From contig JAJNNQ010000139.1 of the NCBI GenBank assembly GCA_027886175.1, forward strand, positions 1,922,001-1,986,000: DNA of 64,000 nt, given 5' to 3'. The DNA is from Phylloscopus collybita. Lineage: Eukaryota > Chordata > Aves > Passeriformes > Phylloscopidae. The position numbers and the translations under genes were made by a program. Shown piece after piece: positions 13,189 through 25,491 of this stretch (its first letter is position 1; each line of letters starts with the position of its first letter). The notes below the pieces were generated by a model. That model saw only the letters and a list, made by a program, of their open reading frames with translations. It did not search any database and was not told the DNA's origin.

Positions 13189-14568
13189 AAATGAGGATAT
13201 CTCCTAGATGCAATATGCCACCAATTGGAACTTTGTCTCCTCCTGTAGTGCCAGAGGCCTCCTAGAAAATGACATGAGGAACCTGGGGTGGAGACTTTGG
13301 TTTCCCATGGAAATGAGCCACTATTCATGTCTAATTCTGTCTACCTGCAGCTGGGATTCTGTCTACTAATATTCCACTAAAATTCCATACAAATGAGTAT
13401 ATCTCCCAGGTGCAATCTACCACCAGATGGAAGTTTGCCTGCCCTTGTATTTCCAAAGGCCTCCTACAAACTGACATCAGGAACGTGAGGTGGAGACTTT
13501 GGTTTCCCATGGAAAAGGTCCATTGTTCGTGTCTAATGCTGTCTGCCTGCCACTGGGCTTCTGCCTGCTGAAATTCCATACAAATGAGGGTATCTCCTCG
13601 ATTCAATCAAACACAAGACGGAACTTTGTCTGCCCTTGTAGTGCCAAAGGCCTTTTACAAAATGACACCCGGAACCCGGAGTGGAGGCTTTGGTTTCCCA
13701 TAGAAATGGGCCATTGTTCGTGTCTAATGCTGTCTGCCTGCCACTGGGTTTCTTCCTACTAAAATTCCACTAAAATTCCATAGAAATGAGGATATCTCCC
13801 AGGTGCAATCTACAACCAGATGGAAGTTTTTCTGCCCTTATATTGGAAAACGCCTCCTACAATGAGACATCAGCAACGTGGGGTGGAGATTTTGGTTTCC
13901 CATGGAAATGGGCCACTGTTCGTGTCCAATGCTGTCTGCGTGCCACTTGGCTTCTGCCTTCTGAAATCCCATACAAATGAGCATATCTCGCCGATGCAAT
14001 CAACCACCAGATGGAAGTTTGTCTGCCCTTTTAATGCCAAAGGCCTCCTACAAACTGACATGAGGAGCCTGGGTTGGAGACTTTGGTTTCCCATGGATAT
14101 TGGCCAGCGTTCGTGTGTAATGCTGTCTGCCTGCCGCTGGACTTCTGCCTACTAAAATACCACTAAAATTCCATACAAATGGCGATATCTCCCAGGTCCA
14201 ATCTACCACCAGATGGAAATTTTTCTGCCCTTGTAGTTCCATTCGCCTCTTAATGACTGACATCAGGAACGTGGGATGGAGACTTTGGTTTCCCATGGAA
14301 AAGGGCACCGTTCGTGTCTAATGCTATCTGCCTGCCACTGGGGTTATGCCTTCTGAAATTCCTCACAAATGAGGATATCTCCCAGGTGCAATCTACCACC
14401 AGATGGAAGTTTGTCTGCCCTTGTAGTTCCAAAGCCCTCCTACAAACTGACATCAGGAACGTGAGGTGGAGACTTTGGTTTCCCATGGAAAAGGTCCATT
14501 GTTCGTGTCTAATGCTGTCTGCCTGCCACTGGGCTTATGCCTACTAAAATTCCACTAAAATTCTATAC
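13189..14568 (+). repeat. 1,380-bp tandem duplication, copy 2
   Basis: Second copy of the seven-monomer block, directly abutting copy 1 at offset 1,380 bp. The copies separate at about 14580, where a typical CTCCCAGGTGC monomer follows instead of CTCCTAGATGC. The mirrored right-hand array contains this block once per 6.87-kb unit (about 51400-52490 and 58270-59360), so the tandem doubling is specific to the left side. Confidence 0.92.
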
Positions 14569-15072
14569 AAATGAGGATATCTCCCAGGTGCAATCTACCA
14601 CCAGATAGAAGTTTGCCTGCCCTTGTAATTCCAAAGGCCTCCTACAAATTGTCATCAGGAACCTGGGGCGGAGACTTTGGTTTCCCATGGAAAAGGGCCA
14701 CCGTTCGTGTCTAATGCTGTCTGCCTGCCACTGGGCTTATGGGTACTAAAATTACATACAAATGTGGATATCTCCCAGATGCAATATGCCACCAATTGGA
14801 AGTTTGTCCCCTCTTGTAGTGTCAGAGGCCTCCTAGAAAATGACATCAGGATCATGGGTTGGAGACTTTGGTTTCCTATGGAAATGGGCCACTATTCATG
14901 TCTAATTCTGTCTACATGCTGCTGGGATTCTGCCTACTAAAATTCCACTAAAATTCCATAAAAATGAGTATATCTCCCAGCTACAACCTAACACCAGATG
15001 GAAGTTTCTCTGCCCTTGTATTTCCAAAGGCCTCCTACAAACTGCCATCAGGAACCTAGGGTGGAGACTTTG
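14569..15072 (+). repeat. Family A bridging monomers
   Basis: About two and a half A monomers between the 1,380-bp duplication and the next copy of the long block. They match the reverse strand at about 50910-51412 and 57780-58284. The stretch shows the same marker changes as its mirror copies, including TAACACCAGATGG at about 14989. Nothing else is seen here. Confidence 0.75.
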
Positions 15073-17544
15073 GTTTCCCATGGAAAAGGTCCATTGTTCG
15101 TGTCTAATGCTGTCTGCCTGCCACTGGGCTTCTGCCTGCTGAAATTCCATACAAATGAGGATATCTCCTCGATGCAATCAACCACCAGATGGAACTTTGT
15201 CTGCTCTTGTAGTGCCAAAGGCCTCCTACAAACTCACATCCGGAACCTGGAGTGGAGACTTTGGTTTCCCATGGAAATGGGCCAGCGTTCGTGTCTAATG
15301 ACTTGCGTCTACCACTAGGCTTCTGCCTATTAAAATCCCACTAAAATTCCATACAAATGAGGATGTCTCCCAGGTGCAATCTACCACCAGATGGAAGTTT
15401 GTCTGCCTCTGTAGTGCCAAATGCCTCCTAAAAACTGACGTCAGGAACGTGGGGTGGAGACTTTGGTTTCCCATGGAAAAGGGGCACCGTTCGTGTCTAA
15501 TGCTGTCTGCCTGTCACTGGTGTTATGCCTGCTGAAATACCTCACAAATGAGGATATCTCCCAGATGCAATATGCCAGCAGTTGGAAGTTTGTCTCCTCC
15601 TGTAGTGCCAGAGGTCTCCTAAAAACTGACATCAGGAACGTGGGGTGGAGACTTTGTTTTTCCATGGAAAGAGGCCACCGTTCGTGTCTAATGCTTTCTG
15701 CCTGCCAGTGGGCATATGCCTACCAAAGTTCCATACATATGAGGATATCTCCCAAATGCAATTTCCCACCAGATGGAAGTTTGTCTGCCCTTTTAATGCC
15801 AAAGGCCTCCTACAAACTGACATGAGGAGCCTGGGTTGGAGACTTTGGTTTCCCATGGATATTGGCCAGCGTTCGTGTGTAATGCTGTCTGCCTGCCGCT
15901 GGACTTCTGCCTACTAAAATTCCACTAAAATTCTATGCAAATGAGGATATCTCCCAGGTGCAATCTACCACCAGATGGAAGTTTGTCTGCCCTTGTAGTT
16001 CCAAAGGCCTCCTACAAACTGACATCAGGAACGTGAGGTGGAGACTTTGGTTTCCCATGGAAAAGGTCCATTGTTCATGTCTAATGCTGTCTGCGTGCCA
16101 CTGGGCTTCTGCCTGCTGAAATTCCATACAAATGAGGATATCTCCTCGATGCAATCAACCACCAGACGGAACTTTGTCTGCCCTTCTAGTGCCAAACGCC
16201 TCCTTCAAACTGACATCAGGATCCTGGATTGGAAACTTTGGTTTCCAATGGAAATGGCCCAGCGTTCGTGTCTAATGATGTGTGCCTGCCACGAGGCTTC
16301 TGCCTATTAAAATTCCACTAAAATTCCATACAAATGAGGATGTCTCCCATGTGCAATCTACCACCAGATGGAAGTTTGTCTGCCCCTGTAGAGCCAAAGG
16401 CTTCCTACAAATTGAGATCAGGAACCTGGGGCGGAGACTTTGGTTTCCCATTGAAAAGGACCACCGTTCCTGTCTAATGCTGTCTGCCTGGCACTGTGGT
16501 TATGACTGCTGAAGTTCAATACAAATGAGGATATCTCCCAGGTGCAATCTACCACCAGGTGGACGTTTGTTTGCCCTCCTTGTGCCAAAGGCCTCGTAAA
16601 AACTGACATCAGGAACGTGGGGTGGAGACCTTGGTTTCCCAAGGTAATGGGCCACCGTTTGCGGCTAATGCTGCCTGCCAGCCACTGGGCTTATGCCTAC
16701 TAAAATTCCACTAAAATTCTACACAAATGAGGATATCTCCCAGGTGCAATCTATAACCAGATGGAAGTTTGTCTGCCCTTGTAGTTCCAAACGCCTCCTA
16801 AAAACTGAAATCAGGAACGTGGGTTGGAGACTTTCTTCTCCCATGGAAATGGGCCACCGTTTGTGTCTAATGCTATGTGCCTGCCACTGGGCTTCTTCCT
16901 ACTAAAATTCCACTAAAATTCCATAGAAATGAAGATATCTCCCAGGTGCAATCTACCACCAGATGGAAGTTTCTCTGCCCTTATATTAGAAAACGCCTCC
17001 TACAAAGTGACATCAGCAACGTGGGGTGGAGGTTTTGGTTTCCCATGGAAAAGGTCCATTGTTCGTGTCTAATGCTGTCTGCCTGTCACTGGGGTTATGC
17101 CTGCTGAAATTCCTCACAAATGAAGATATCTCCCAGATGCAATATGCCAGCAGTTGGAAGTTTGTCTCCACTTGTAGTGCCAGAGGCCTCCTAAAAACAG
17201 ACATCAGGAACGTGGGGTGGAGACTTTGTTTTCCCATGGAAAAGAGGCCACCGTTCGTGTCTAATGCTGTCTGCCTGCCAGTGGGCATAAGCCTACCAAA
17301 GTTCCATACATATGAGGATATCTCCCAAATGCAATTTCCCACCAGATGGAAGTTTGTCTGCCCTTGCAGTTCCAAACGCCTCTTAAAAACTGAAATCAGG
17401 AACGTGGGTTGGAGACTTTCTTCTCCCATGGAAATGGGCCAGCGTTCGTGTCTAATGATGTGTGCCTGCCACTAGGCTTCTGCCTATTAAAATTCCACTA
17501 AAATTCCATACAAATGAGGATGTCTCCCAGGTGCAATCTACCAC
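15073..17544 (+). repeat. Third copy of the long A block, first part
   Basis: This matches 4479-6950 at a constant offset of 10,594 bp. The join at about 15073 lies inside a monomer: upstream of it the sequence resembles other monomers (CCTAGGGTGGAGAC), while the equivalent site at 4466 reads GAGCGCGGAGATTTGGG. Downstream the match runs without visible indels until the 2,157-bp duplication begins. Confidence 0.88.
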
Positions 17545-19701
17545 CAGATGGAAGTTTGTCTGCCTCTGTAGTGCCAAATGCCTCCTAAAAACTGACGTCA
17601 GGAACGTGGGGTGGAGACTTTGGTTTCCCATGGAAAAGGGGCACCGTTCGTGTCTAATGCTGTCTGCCTGTCACTGGTGTTATGCTTGCTGAAATACCTC
17701 ACAAATGAGGATATCTCCCAGATGCAATATGCCAGCTAATGGAAGTTTGTCTCCTCCTGTAGTGCCAGAGGTCTCCTAAAAACTGATATCAGGAACGTGG
17801 GGTGGAGACTTTGTTTTTCCATGGAAAGAGGCCACCGTTCGTGTCTAATGCTTTCTGCCTGCCAGTGGGCATATGCCTACCAAAGTTCCATACATATGAG
17901 GATATCTCCCAAATGCAATTTCCCACCAGATGAAAGTTTGTCTGCCCTTTTAATGCCAAAGGCCTCCTACAAACTGACATGAGGAGCCTGGGTTGGAGAC
18001 TTTGGTTTCCCATGGATATTGGCCAGCGTTCGTGTGTAATGCTGTCTGCCTGCCGCTGGACTTCTGCCTACTAAAATTCCACTAAAATTCTATGCAAATG
18101 AGGATATCTCCCAGGTGCAATCTACCACCTGATGGAAGTTTGTCTGCCCTTGTAGTTCCAAAGGCCTCCTACAAACTGACATCAGGAACGTGAGGTGGAG
18201 ACTTTGGTTTCCCATGGAAAAGGTCCATTGTTCATGTCTAATGCTGTCTGCGTGCCACTGGGCTTCTGCCTGCTGAAATTCCATACAAATGAGGATATCT
18301 CCTCGATGCAATCAACCACCAGACGGAACTTTGTCTGCCCTTCTAGTGCCAAACGCCTCCTTCAAACTGACATCAGGATCCTGGATTGGAAACTTTGGTT
18401 TCCAATGGAAATGGCCCAGCGTTCGTGTCTAATGATGTGTGCCTGCCACGAGGCTTCTGCCTATTAAAATTCCACTAAAATTCCATACAAATGAGGATGT
18501 CTCCCATGTGCAATCTACCACCAGATGGAAGTTTGTCTGCCCCTGTAGAGCCAAAGGCTTCCTACAAATTGAGATCAGGAACCTGGGGCGGAGACTTTGG
18601 TTTCCCATTGAAAAGGACCACCGTTCCTGTCTAATGCTGTCTGCCTGGCACTGTGGTTATGACTGCTGAAGTTCAATACAAATGAGGATATCTCCCAGGT
18701 GCAATCTACCACCAGGTGGACGTTTGTTTGCCCTCCTTGTGCCAAAGGCCTCGTAAAAACTGACATCAGGAACGTGGGGTGGAGACCTTGGTTTCCCAAG
18801 GTAATGGGCCACCGTTTGCGGCTAATGCTGCCTGCCAGCCACTGGGCTTATGCCTACTAAAATTCCACTAAAATTCTACACAAATGAGGATATCTCCCAG
18901 GTGCAATCTATAACCAGATGGAAGTTTGTCTGCCCTTGTAGTTCCAAACGCCTCCTAAAAACTGAAATCAGGAACGTGGGTTGGAGACTTTCTTCTCCCA
19001 TGGAAATGGGCCACCGTTTGTGTCTAATGCTATGTGCCTGCCACTGGGCTTCTTCCTACTAAAATTCCACTAAAATTCCATAGAAATGAGGATATCTCCC
19101 AGGTGCAATCTACCACCAGATGGAAGTTTCTCTGCCCTTATATTAGAAAACGCCTCCTACAAAGTGACATCAGCAACGTGGGGTGGAGGTTTTGGTTTCC
19201 CATGGAAAAGGTCCATTGTTCGTGTCTAATGCTGTCTGCCTGTCACTGGGGTTATGCCTGCTGAAATTCCTCACAAATGAAGATATCTCCCAGATGCAAT
19301 ATGCCAGCAGTTGGAAGTTTGTCTCCACTTGTAGTGCCAGAGGCCTCCTAAAAACAGACATCAGGAACGTGGGGTGGAGACTTTGTTTTCCCATGGAAAA
19401 GAGGCCACCGTTCGTGTCTAATGCTGTCTGCCTGCCAGTGGGCATAAGCCTACCAAAGTTCCATACATATGAGGATATCTCCCAAATGCAATTTCCCACC
19501 AGATGGAAGTTTGTCTGCCCTTGCAGTTCCAAACGCCTCTTAAAAACTGAAATCAGGAACGTGGGTTGGAGACTTTCTTCTCCCATGGAAATGGGCCAGC
19601 GTTCGTGTCTAATGATGTGTGCCTGCCACTAGGCTTCTGCCTATTAAAATTCCACTAAAATTCCATACAAATGAGGATGTCTCCCAGGTGCAATCTACCA
19701 C
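17545..19701 (+). repeat. 2,157-bp tandem duplication within the third block copy
   Basis: Positions 15388-17544 are repeated here at an offset of 2,157 bp, about 11 monomers. At about 17545 the sequence reverts to the one seen at 15388 (TGCCTCTGTAGTGCC) instead of continuing with GTGTGCCCATTTAGAGCC, which then appears at about 19709. Few differences separate the copies, for example CAGCTAATGGAAG versus CAGCAGTTGGAAG at 17731 versus 15574. The breakpoint falls in a monomer segment identical in both copies, consistent with unequal crossing-over. Confidence 0.88.
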
Positions 19702-22700
19702 CAGATGGAAGTTTGTGTGCCCATTTAGAGCCAAAGGCTTCTTACAAACTGACATCAGGAACGTGCGGTGGAGACTTTGGTTTCCCATGGAAATAGGCCA
19801 CCGTTTGTGTATAATGCTATGTGCCTGCCACTGGGCTTATGCCTAGTAAAATCCCATACAAATGAGGATATCTCCCAGATGGAGTCTACCACCAGTTGAA
19901 AGTTTGTCTGCCCTTGTAATGCCAACGGCCTCCTACAAATTGACATCAGGAATCTGGAAAGGACGCTTTGGTTTCCCATGGAAAAGGGCCACCCTTGGTG
20001 TTTAATGCTGTCTGCCTGCCAGTGGGCATATGCCTACTAAAATTCCCTACAAATGAGGATATCTCCCAAATGCAATTTCCCACCAGATGGAAGTTTGTCT
20101 GCCCGTTTAATGCCAAAGTCCTCCGACAACCTGACATCAGGAATGTGGGATGGAGACTTTGGTTTCCCTAGGAAACGGGCCACTGTTCCTGTCTAATTCT
20201 CTCTGCCTTCCGCTGGGATTCTGCCTACTAACATTCCACTAAAATTCCATAGAAATGAGGATATCTCCCAGGTGCAATCTACAACCAGATGGAAGTTTCT
20301 CTGCCCTTATATTGGAAAACGCCTCCTACAAAGTGACATTTGCAACATGGGGTGGAGATTTTGGTTTCCCATGGAAAAGGGCCACTCTTTGTGTCTAATG
20401 CTGTCTACCTGTTACTGGGGTTATGCCTGTTGAAATTCCTCACAAATGAGGATATCTCCCCGGTGCAATCAACCACCAGATGGAAGTGTGTCTGCCCTTG
20501 TAGTGCCAAAAGCCTCCTTCAAACTGACATCAGGAACATAGTATGGATAATTTGTTTTTCCATGGAAAAGGGCCACCGTTCCTGTCTAATGCTGTCTGCC
20601 TGGCACTGTGGTTATGACTGCTGAAGTTCCTCACAAATGAGGATATCTCCCACACGGAATCTACCACCAGTTGGAAGTTTGTCTGCCCTTGTAGTGCCAA
20701 AGGACTCCTAAAAACTGACATCAGGAACAAGGGGTGGAGACATTGTTTTCCCATGGAAATGGACCACCGTTCGTGTCTAATGCTGTCTGCCTGCCGCTGG
20801 GGTTTTGCCTACTAAAATTCCACTAAAATTCTATTCAAATGAGGATATCTCCCAGGTGCAATCTACCACCAGATGGAAGTTTGTCTGCCCTTGTAGGTCC
20901 TAAGGCCTCCTACAAACTGACATCAGGAACGTGAGATGGAGACTTTGGTTTCCCATGGAAAAGGTCCATTGTTCGTGTCTAATGCTGTCTGCCTGCCAAT
21001 GGGTTCCTGCCTGCTGAAATTCCATACAAATGAGGATATCTCCTCGATGCAATCAACCACCAGACGGAACTTTGTCGGCCCTTGTAGTGCCAAAGGCCTC
21101 CTACAAACTGACACCAGGAACCTGGAGTGGAAACTTTGGTTTCCATGGAAAAGGGCCACCGTTCTTCTCTGATGCTGTCTGCTGGCCACTCGGCTTCTGC
21201 ATACTAAAATTCCAATAAAATTCCATACAAATAAGGATATCTCCATGATGGAATATACAACGAGATGGAATTTTGTAGACCTTGTAGTCCAAAGGCCTCC
21301 TGCAAACTGACATCAGGAACGTGGGGTGGAGACTTTGGTTTTCCAAGGAAAAGGTCCACCGTTCCTGTCTAATGCTGTCTGCCTGTCACATGGCTTATGG
21401 CTGCAAAAATTGCATACAAATGAGGATATCTCCCAGGTGCAATCTACCACCAGTTGGAAGTTTTTCTAACCTTGTAGTGCCAAAGGCCTCCTACCAACTG
21501 ACATCAGAAGACTGGGGTAGAGACCTTCGTGTCCCATGAAAAAGAGGCACCGTTTGTGTTTTATGCTCTCTGCCGATCATTTGGATTCTGCCTACTAAAA
21601 TTCCACTAAAATTCCATGCAAATGAGGATATCTATCACGTGCAATCTACCACCAGTTGGAAGTTTGTCAACCCTTATAGTGCCAAAAGCCTCGTATAAAT
21701 TATCATCAGGAATGTGGGGTGGAGACTTTGGTTTCCCATGAAAAAGCCACCGTTCGTGTCTAATGCTGTCTGCCTGGCACTGGGGTTATGACTGCTGAAG
21801 TTCCATACAAATGAGGATATCTCCCAGATGCAATATGCCACCAGACGGAACTTTGTCTGCCCTTGTAGTGCCAAAGGCCTCCTACATACTGACATCAGGA
21901 ACCTGGAGTGGAGACTTTGGTTTCCCATGGAAATGGGACAGCGTTCGTGTCTAATGATGTTTGCCTGCCACTAGGATTCTGCCTATTAAAATTACAATAA
22001 AATTCCATACCATTGAAGATGTCTCTCACGTGCAATCTAACACCAAATGGAAGTTTGTCTGCCCCTGTAGAGCAAAAGGCTTCCTACAAAATGACATCAA
22101 GAAGCTGGGGCAGAGACTTTGGTTTCCCATGGCAAAGGGCCACGGTTCCTGTCTAATGCTGTCTGCCTGCCACTGGGCTTATGGCTACTAAAATTACATA
22201 CAAATGAGGATATCTCCCAGATGCAATATGCCACCAGTTGGAAGTTTGTCTCGTCTTGTAGTGCCAGAGGCCTCCTAGAAAATGACATCAGGAACCTGGG
22301 GTGGAGACTTTGGTTTCCCATGGAAATGGGCCACTATTCATGTCTAATTTTTTCTGCCTGCCGCTGGGATTCTGCCTACTAAAATTCCACTAAAATTCCA
22401 TGCAAATGCGAATATCTCCCGGGTGCAATCAAACACCAGATGGAAGTTTCTCTGCCCTTGTATTGCCAAAGACCTCCTTCAAACTGACATCAGGAACATA
22501 GGATGGATAATTTGTCTTTCCATGGAAAAGGACCACCGTTCCTGTCTAATGCTGTCTGCCTGGCACTGTGGTTATGACTGCTGAAGTTCCATACAAATGA
22601 GGATATCTCCCAGATGCAATATGCCACCAGATGGAAGTTTGTCTGCTCTAGCAGTGCCAAAGGCCTCCTTCAAACTGACATTCGGAACCTGGCCTGGAGA

Positions 22701-22954
22701 CATTGGTTTCCTACGGAAAAGGTCCACCATTCATTTTTAATGCGGTCGGTCTGCAACTGGGATTCTGAGTACTATAATTCCACTAAAATTCTATACAAAT
22801 GAGGATATCTCCCAGGTGCAATCTACCACCAGATGTTAGTTTGTCTGCTCTTGCAGTGCCAAAGGCCTCCTTTATACTGACATTCGGAACCTGGCCTGGA
22901 GACTTTGCTTTCCTATGGAAAAGGCCCACCGTTCGTGTTTAATTCTCTCTGTCT
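19702..22954 (+). repeat. Third copy of the long A block, remainder
   Basis: This continues the block at offset 12,751 relative to copy 2 and 19,024 relative to copy 1. Unlike copy 2 it retains the 202-bp monomer corresponding to 3640-3840, so it carries a state like copy 1 at that point. From about 23170 one extra 191-bp monomer raises the offset to 19,215 before similarity to copy 1 is lost at about 23700. Confidence 0.85.
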
Positions 22955-24693
22955 GCAACTGGGCTTCTGAGTACTAAAATACCACTAAAATTCCATACAA
23001 ATAAGGACATCTACGAGGTGCGATCCACCACTAGATGGAAGTTTGTCTGCCCTTGTAGTGCCAAAGGCCTCCTACAAACTGACATCAGGAGCCTGGGTTG
23101 GAGACTTTGTTTTCCCATGGAAAAGGGCCACCGTTCGTGTCTAATGCTGTCTGCCTGCCACTGGGCTTCTATCTGCTGAAATTCCATACAAATGAGGATA
23201 TCTTCCCGATGCAATCAACCACCAGACGGAAGTTTCTCTGCCCTTGTACTGTCAATGGCCTACTAAAACCTGACATCGGGAACGTGGTGTGGAGACTTTG
23301 GCTTCCCTAGGAAAAGGACCACCGTTCCTGTCTAATGCGGTCTGCCTGGCACTGTGGTTATGACTGCTGAAGGTCCATACAAATGAGGATATCTCCCAGG
23401 AGCAATCTACCACCAGGTGGAAGTTTGTCTGCCCTTGTAGTGCCAAAGGCCTCCTAGTAACGGACATCAGGAATGTGGGATGGAGACTTTGGTTTCCCTA
23501 TAAAAATGGGCCACCGTTCGTGTCTAATGCTGTCTGCCTGCCACTGGGGATCTTCGTAATAAAATCCCAATAAAATTCCATAGAAATGAGGATAACTCCC
23601 AGGTGCAATCTACCACCAGATGGAAGTTTTTCTGCCTGTATGTTGGAAAAGGCCTCCTACAAAGTGACATCAGCAATGAGCGCGGAGATTTGGGTTTCCC
23701 ATGGAAATGGGCCACCTTTCGTGTCTAATGGTGTCTGCCTGCCACTGGGATTATGCCTTGTAAAATCCCATACAAATGAGGATATCTTCCAGATAGAGTC
23801 TACCACCAGATGAAAGTTTGTCTGCCCTTGTAATGCCAATGGCCTCCTACACACTGACATCAGGATTCTGGAGAGGACGCTTTGGTTTCCCATGGAAAAG
23901 GGGCACCTTGGTGTTTAATGCTGTCTCCTTGCCACTGGGCTTATGACTACTGAAATTACATACAAATGAGGATATCTCCCTAAACAAAATTTCCCACCAG
24001 ATGGAAGTTTGTCTGCCCTTTTAATGCCAAAGGCATACTAAAAACTGACATCAGGAGCCTGGGTTGGAGACTTTGTTTTCCCATGGAAAAGGGCCACCGT
24101 TCCTCTCTAATGCTGTCTACCTGCCAATGGGCTTCTACCTGATGAAATTCCATAAAAATGAGGCTATCTCAACGATGCAATCAACCACCAGACGGAAGTT
24201 TCTCTGCCCTTGTAGTGACAATAGCCTCCTAGAAACGGACATCAGGAACGTGGGGTGGAGATTTTGGTTTCCCATCAAATGGGCCATTATTCGTGTCTAA
24301 TGCTGTCTGCCTGCCACTGGGTTTCTTCCTACTAAAATTCCACTAAATCTCCTTAAAAATGAGGATATCTCCCAGGTGCAATCTACAACCAGATGGAAGT
24401 TTCTCTGCCCTTATATTGGAAAACGTCTCGTACAAAGCGACATCAGCAACATGGGGTGGAGATTTTGGTTTCCCATGGAAAAGGGCCACTGTTCGTGTCT
24501 AATGCTGTCTGCCTGCCACTAGAGTAATGCCTACTTAAATTCCTCACAAATGAGGACATCTCCCAGATGGAATCTACCACCAGTTGGAAGTTTGTTTGCC
24601 CTTCTAGTGCCAAAGGCCTCCTAAAAACTGACATCAGGAACGTGGGGTGGAGACTTTGCTTTCCCAAGGGAATGGGCCACCGTTTGTGTCTAA
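22955..24693 (+). repeat. 1.74-kb direct repeat, copy 1 (offset 2,537 bp)
   Basis: About nine monomers that recur at 25492-27231. Shared unusual features include GAGCGCGGAGATTTGGG at about 23677 and 26213, CTCCCTAAACAAAATTTCCC at about 23976 and 26513, and the T-poor linker CACTAAATCTCC at about 24342 and 26879. The copies are nearly identical but carry a few differences, such as GGCATACTA at 24032 versus GGCCTACTA at 26569. Confidence 0.88.
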
Positions 24694-25491
24694 TGCAGTC
24701 TTCCTGCCACTGGGGTTATGCCTGCTGAAATTCCTCACAAATGAGGATATCTCCCACACGGAATCTACCACCAGTTGGAAGTTTGTCTGCCCTTGTAGTG
24801 CCAAAGGCCTCCTACAAACTGACATCACGAACCTGTTGTGGAGACTTTGGTTTCTCATGGTAATAGGCCACCGTTCATGTCTAATAATGTCTGTCGGCCA
24901 TTGGGCTTCTACCTACAAAAATTCCACTGAAATTCCATACAAATGAAGACATCTCCCGGGTGCAGTCTATCGTCAGATATAAGTTTTTCTGCCCTTGTAT
25001 TTCCAAAGGCCTTCTATAAACTGACATGAGGAGCCTGGAGTGGACACTTTGGTTTCCCATGGATATGGGCCAGCGTTCGTGTGTAAAGCAGTCTGCCTGC
25101 TGCTGGATTTCTGCCTACTTTAATACCACTGAAATTCCATAAAAATGAGGATATCTCCCAGGTGCAATCTACCACCAGATGGAAGTTTTTCTGCCCTTGT
25201 ACTTCCAAAGGCCTCTTACAAACTAATATCAGGAACGTGGGGTAGAGACTTTGGTTTCCCTAGGAAAAGGACCACCGTTCCTGTCTAATGCTGTCTGCCT
25301 GGCACTGTGGTTATGACTGCTGAAGTTCCATACAAATGAGGATATCTCCCAGATGCAATATGCCACCAGATAGAAGTTTGTCTGCTCTAGCAGTGCCAAA
25401 GGCCTCCTTCAAACTGACATTCGGAACCTGGCCTGGAGACATTGGTTTCCTACGGAAAAGGTCCACCGTTCATTTTTAATGCGGTCGGTCT
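24694..25491 (+). repeat. Family A spacer between the 1.74-kb repeats
   Basis: Four A monomers with a mosaic origin. Positions 24830-25260 resemble 28345-28770, sharing GTTGTGGAGAC, CTCATGGTAATAGGCC and GCAGTCTATCGTCAG. Positions 25262-25491 resemble 22525-22755. No other element is seen. Confidence 0.75.
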
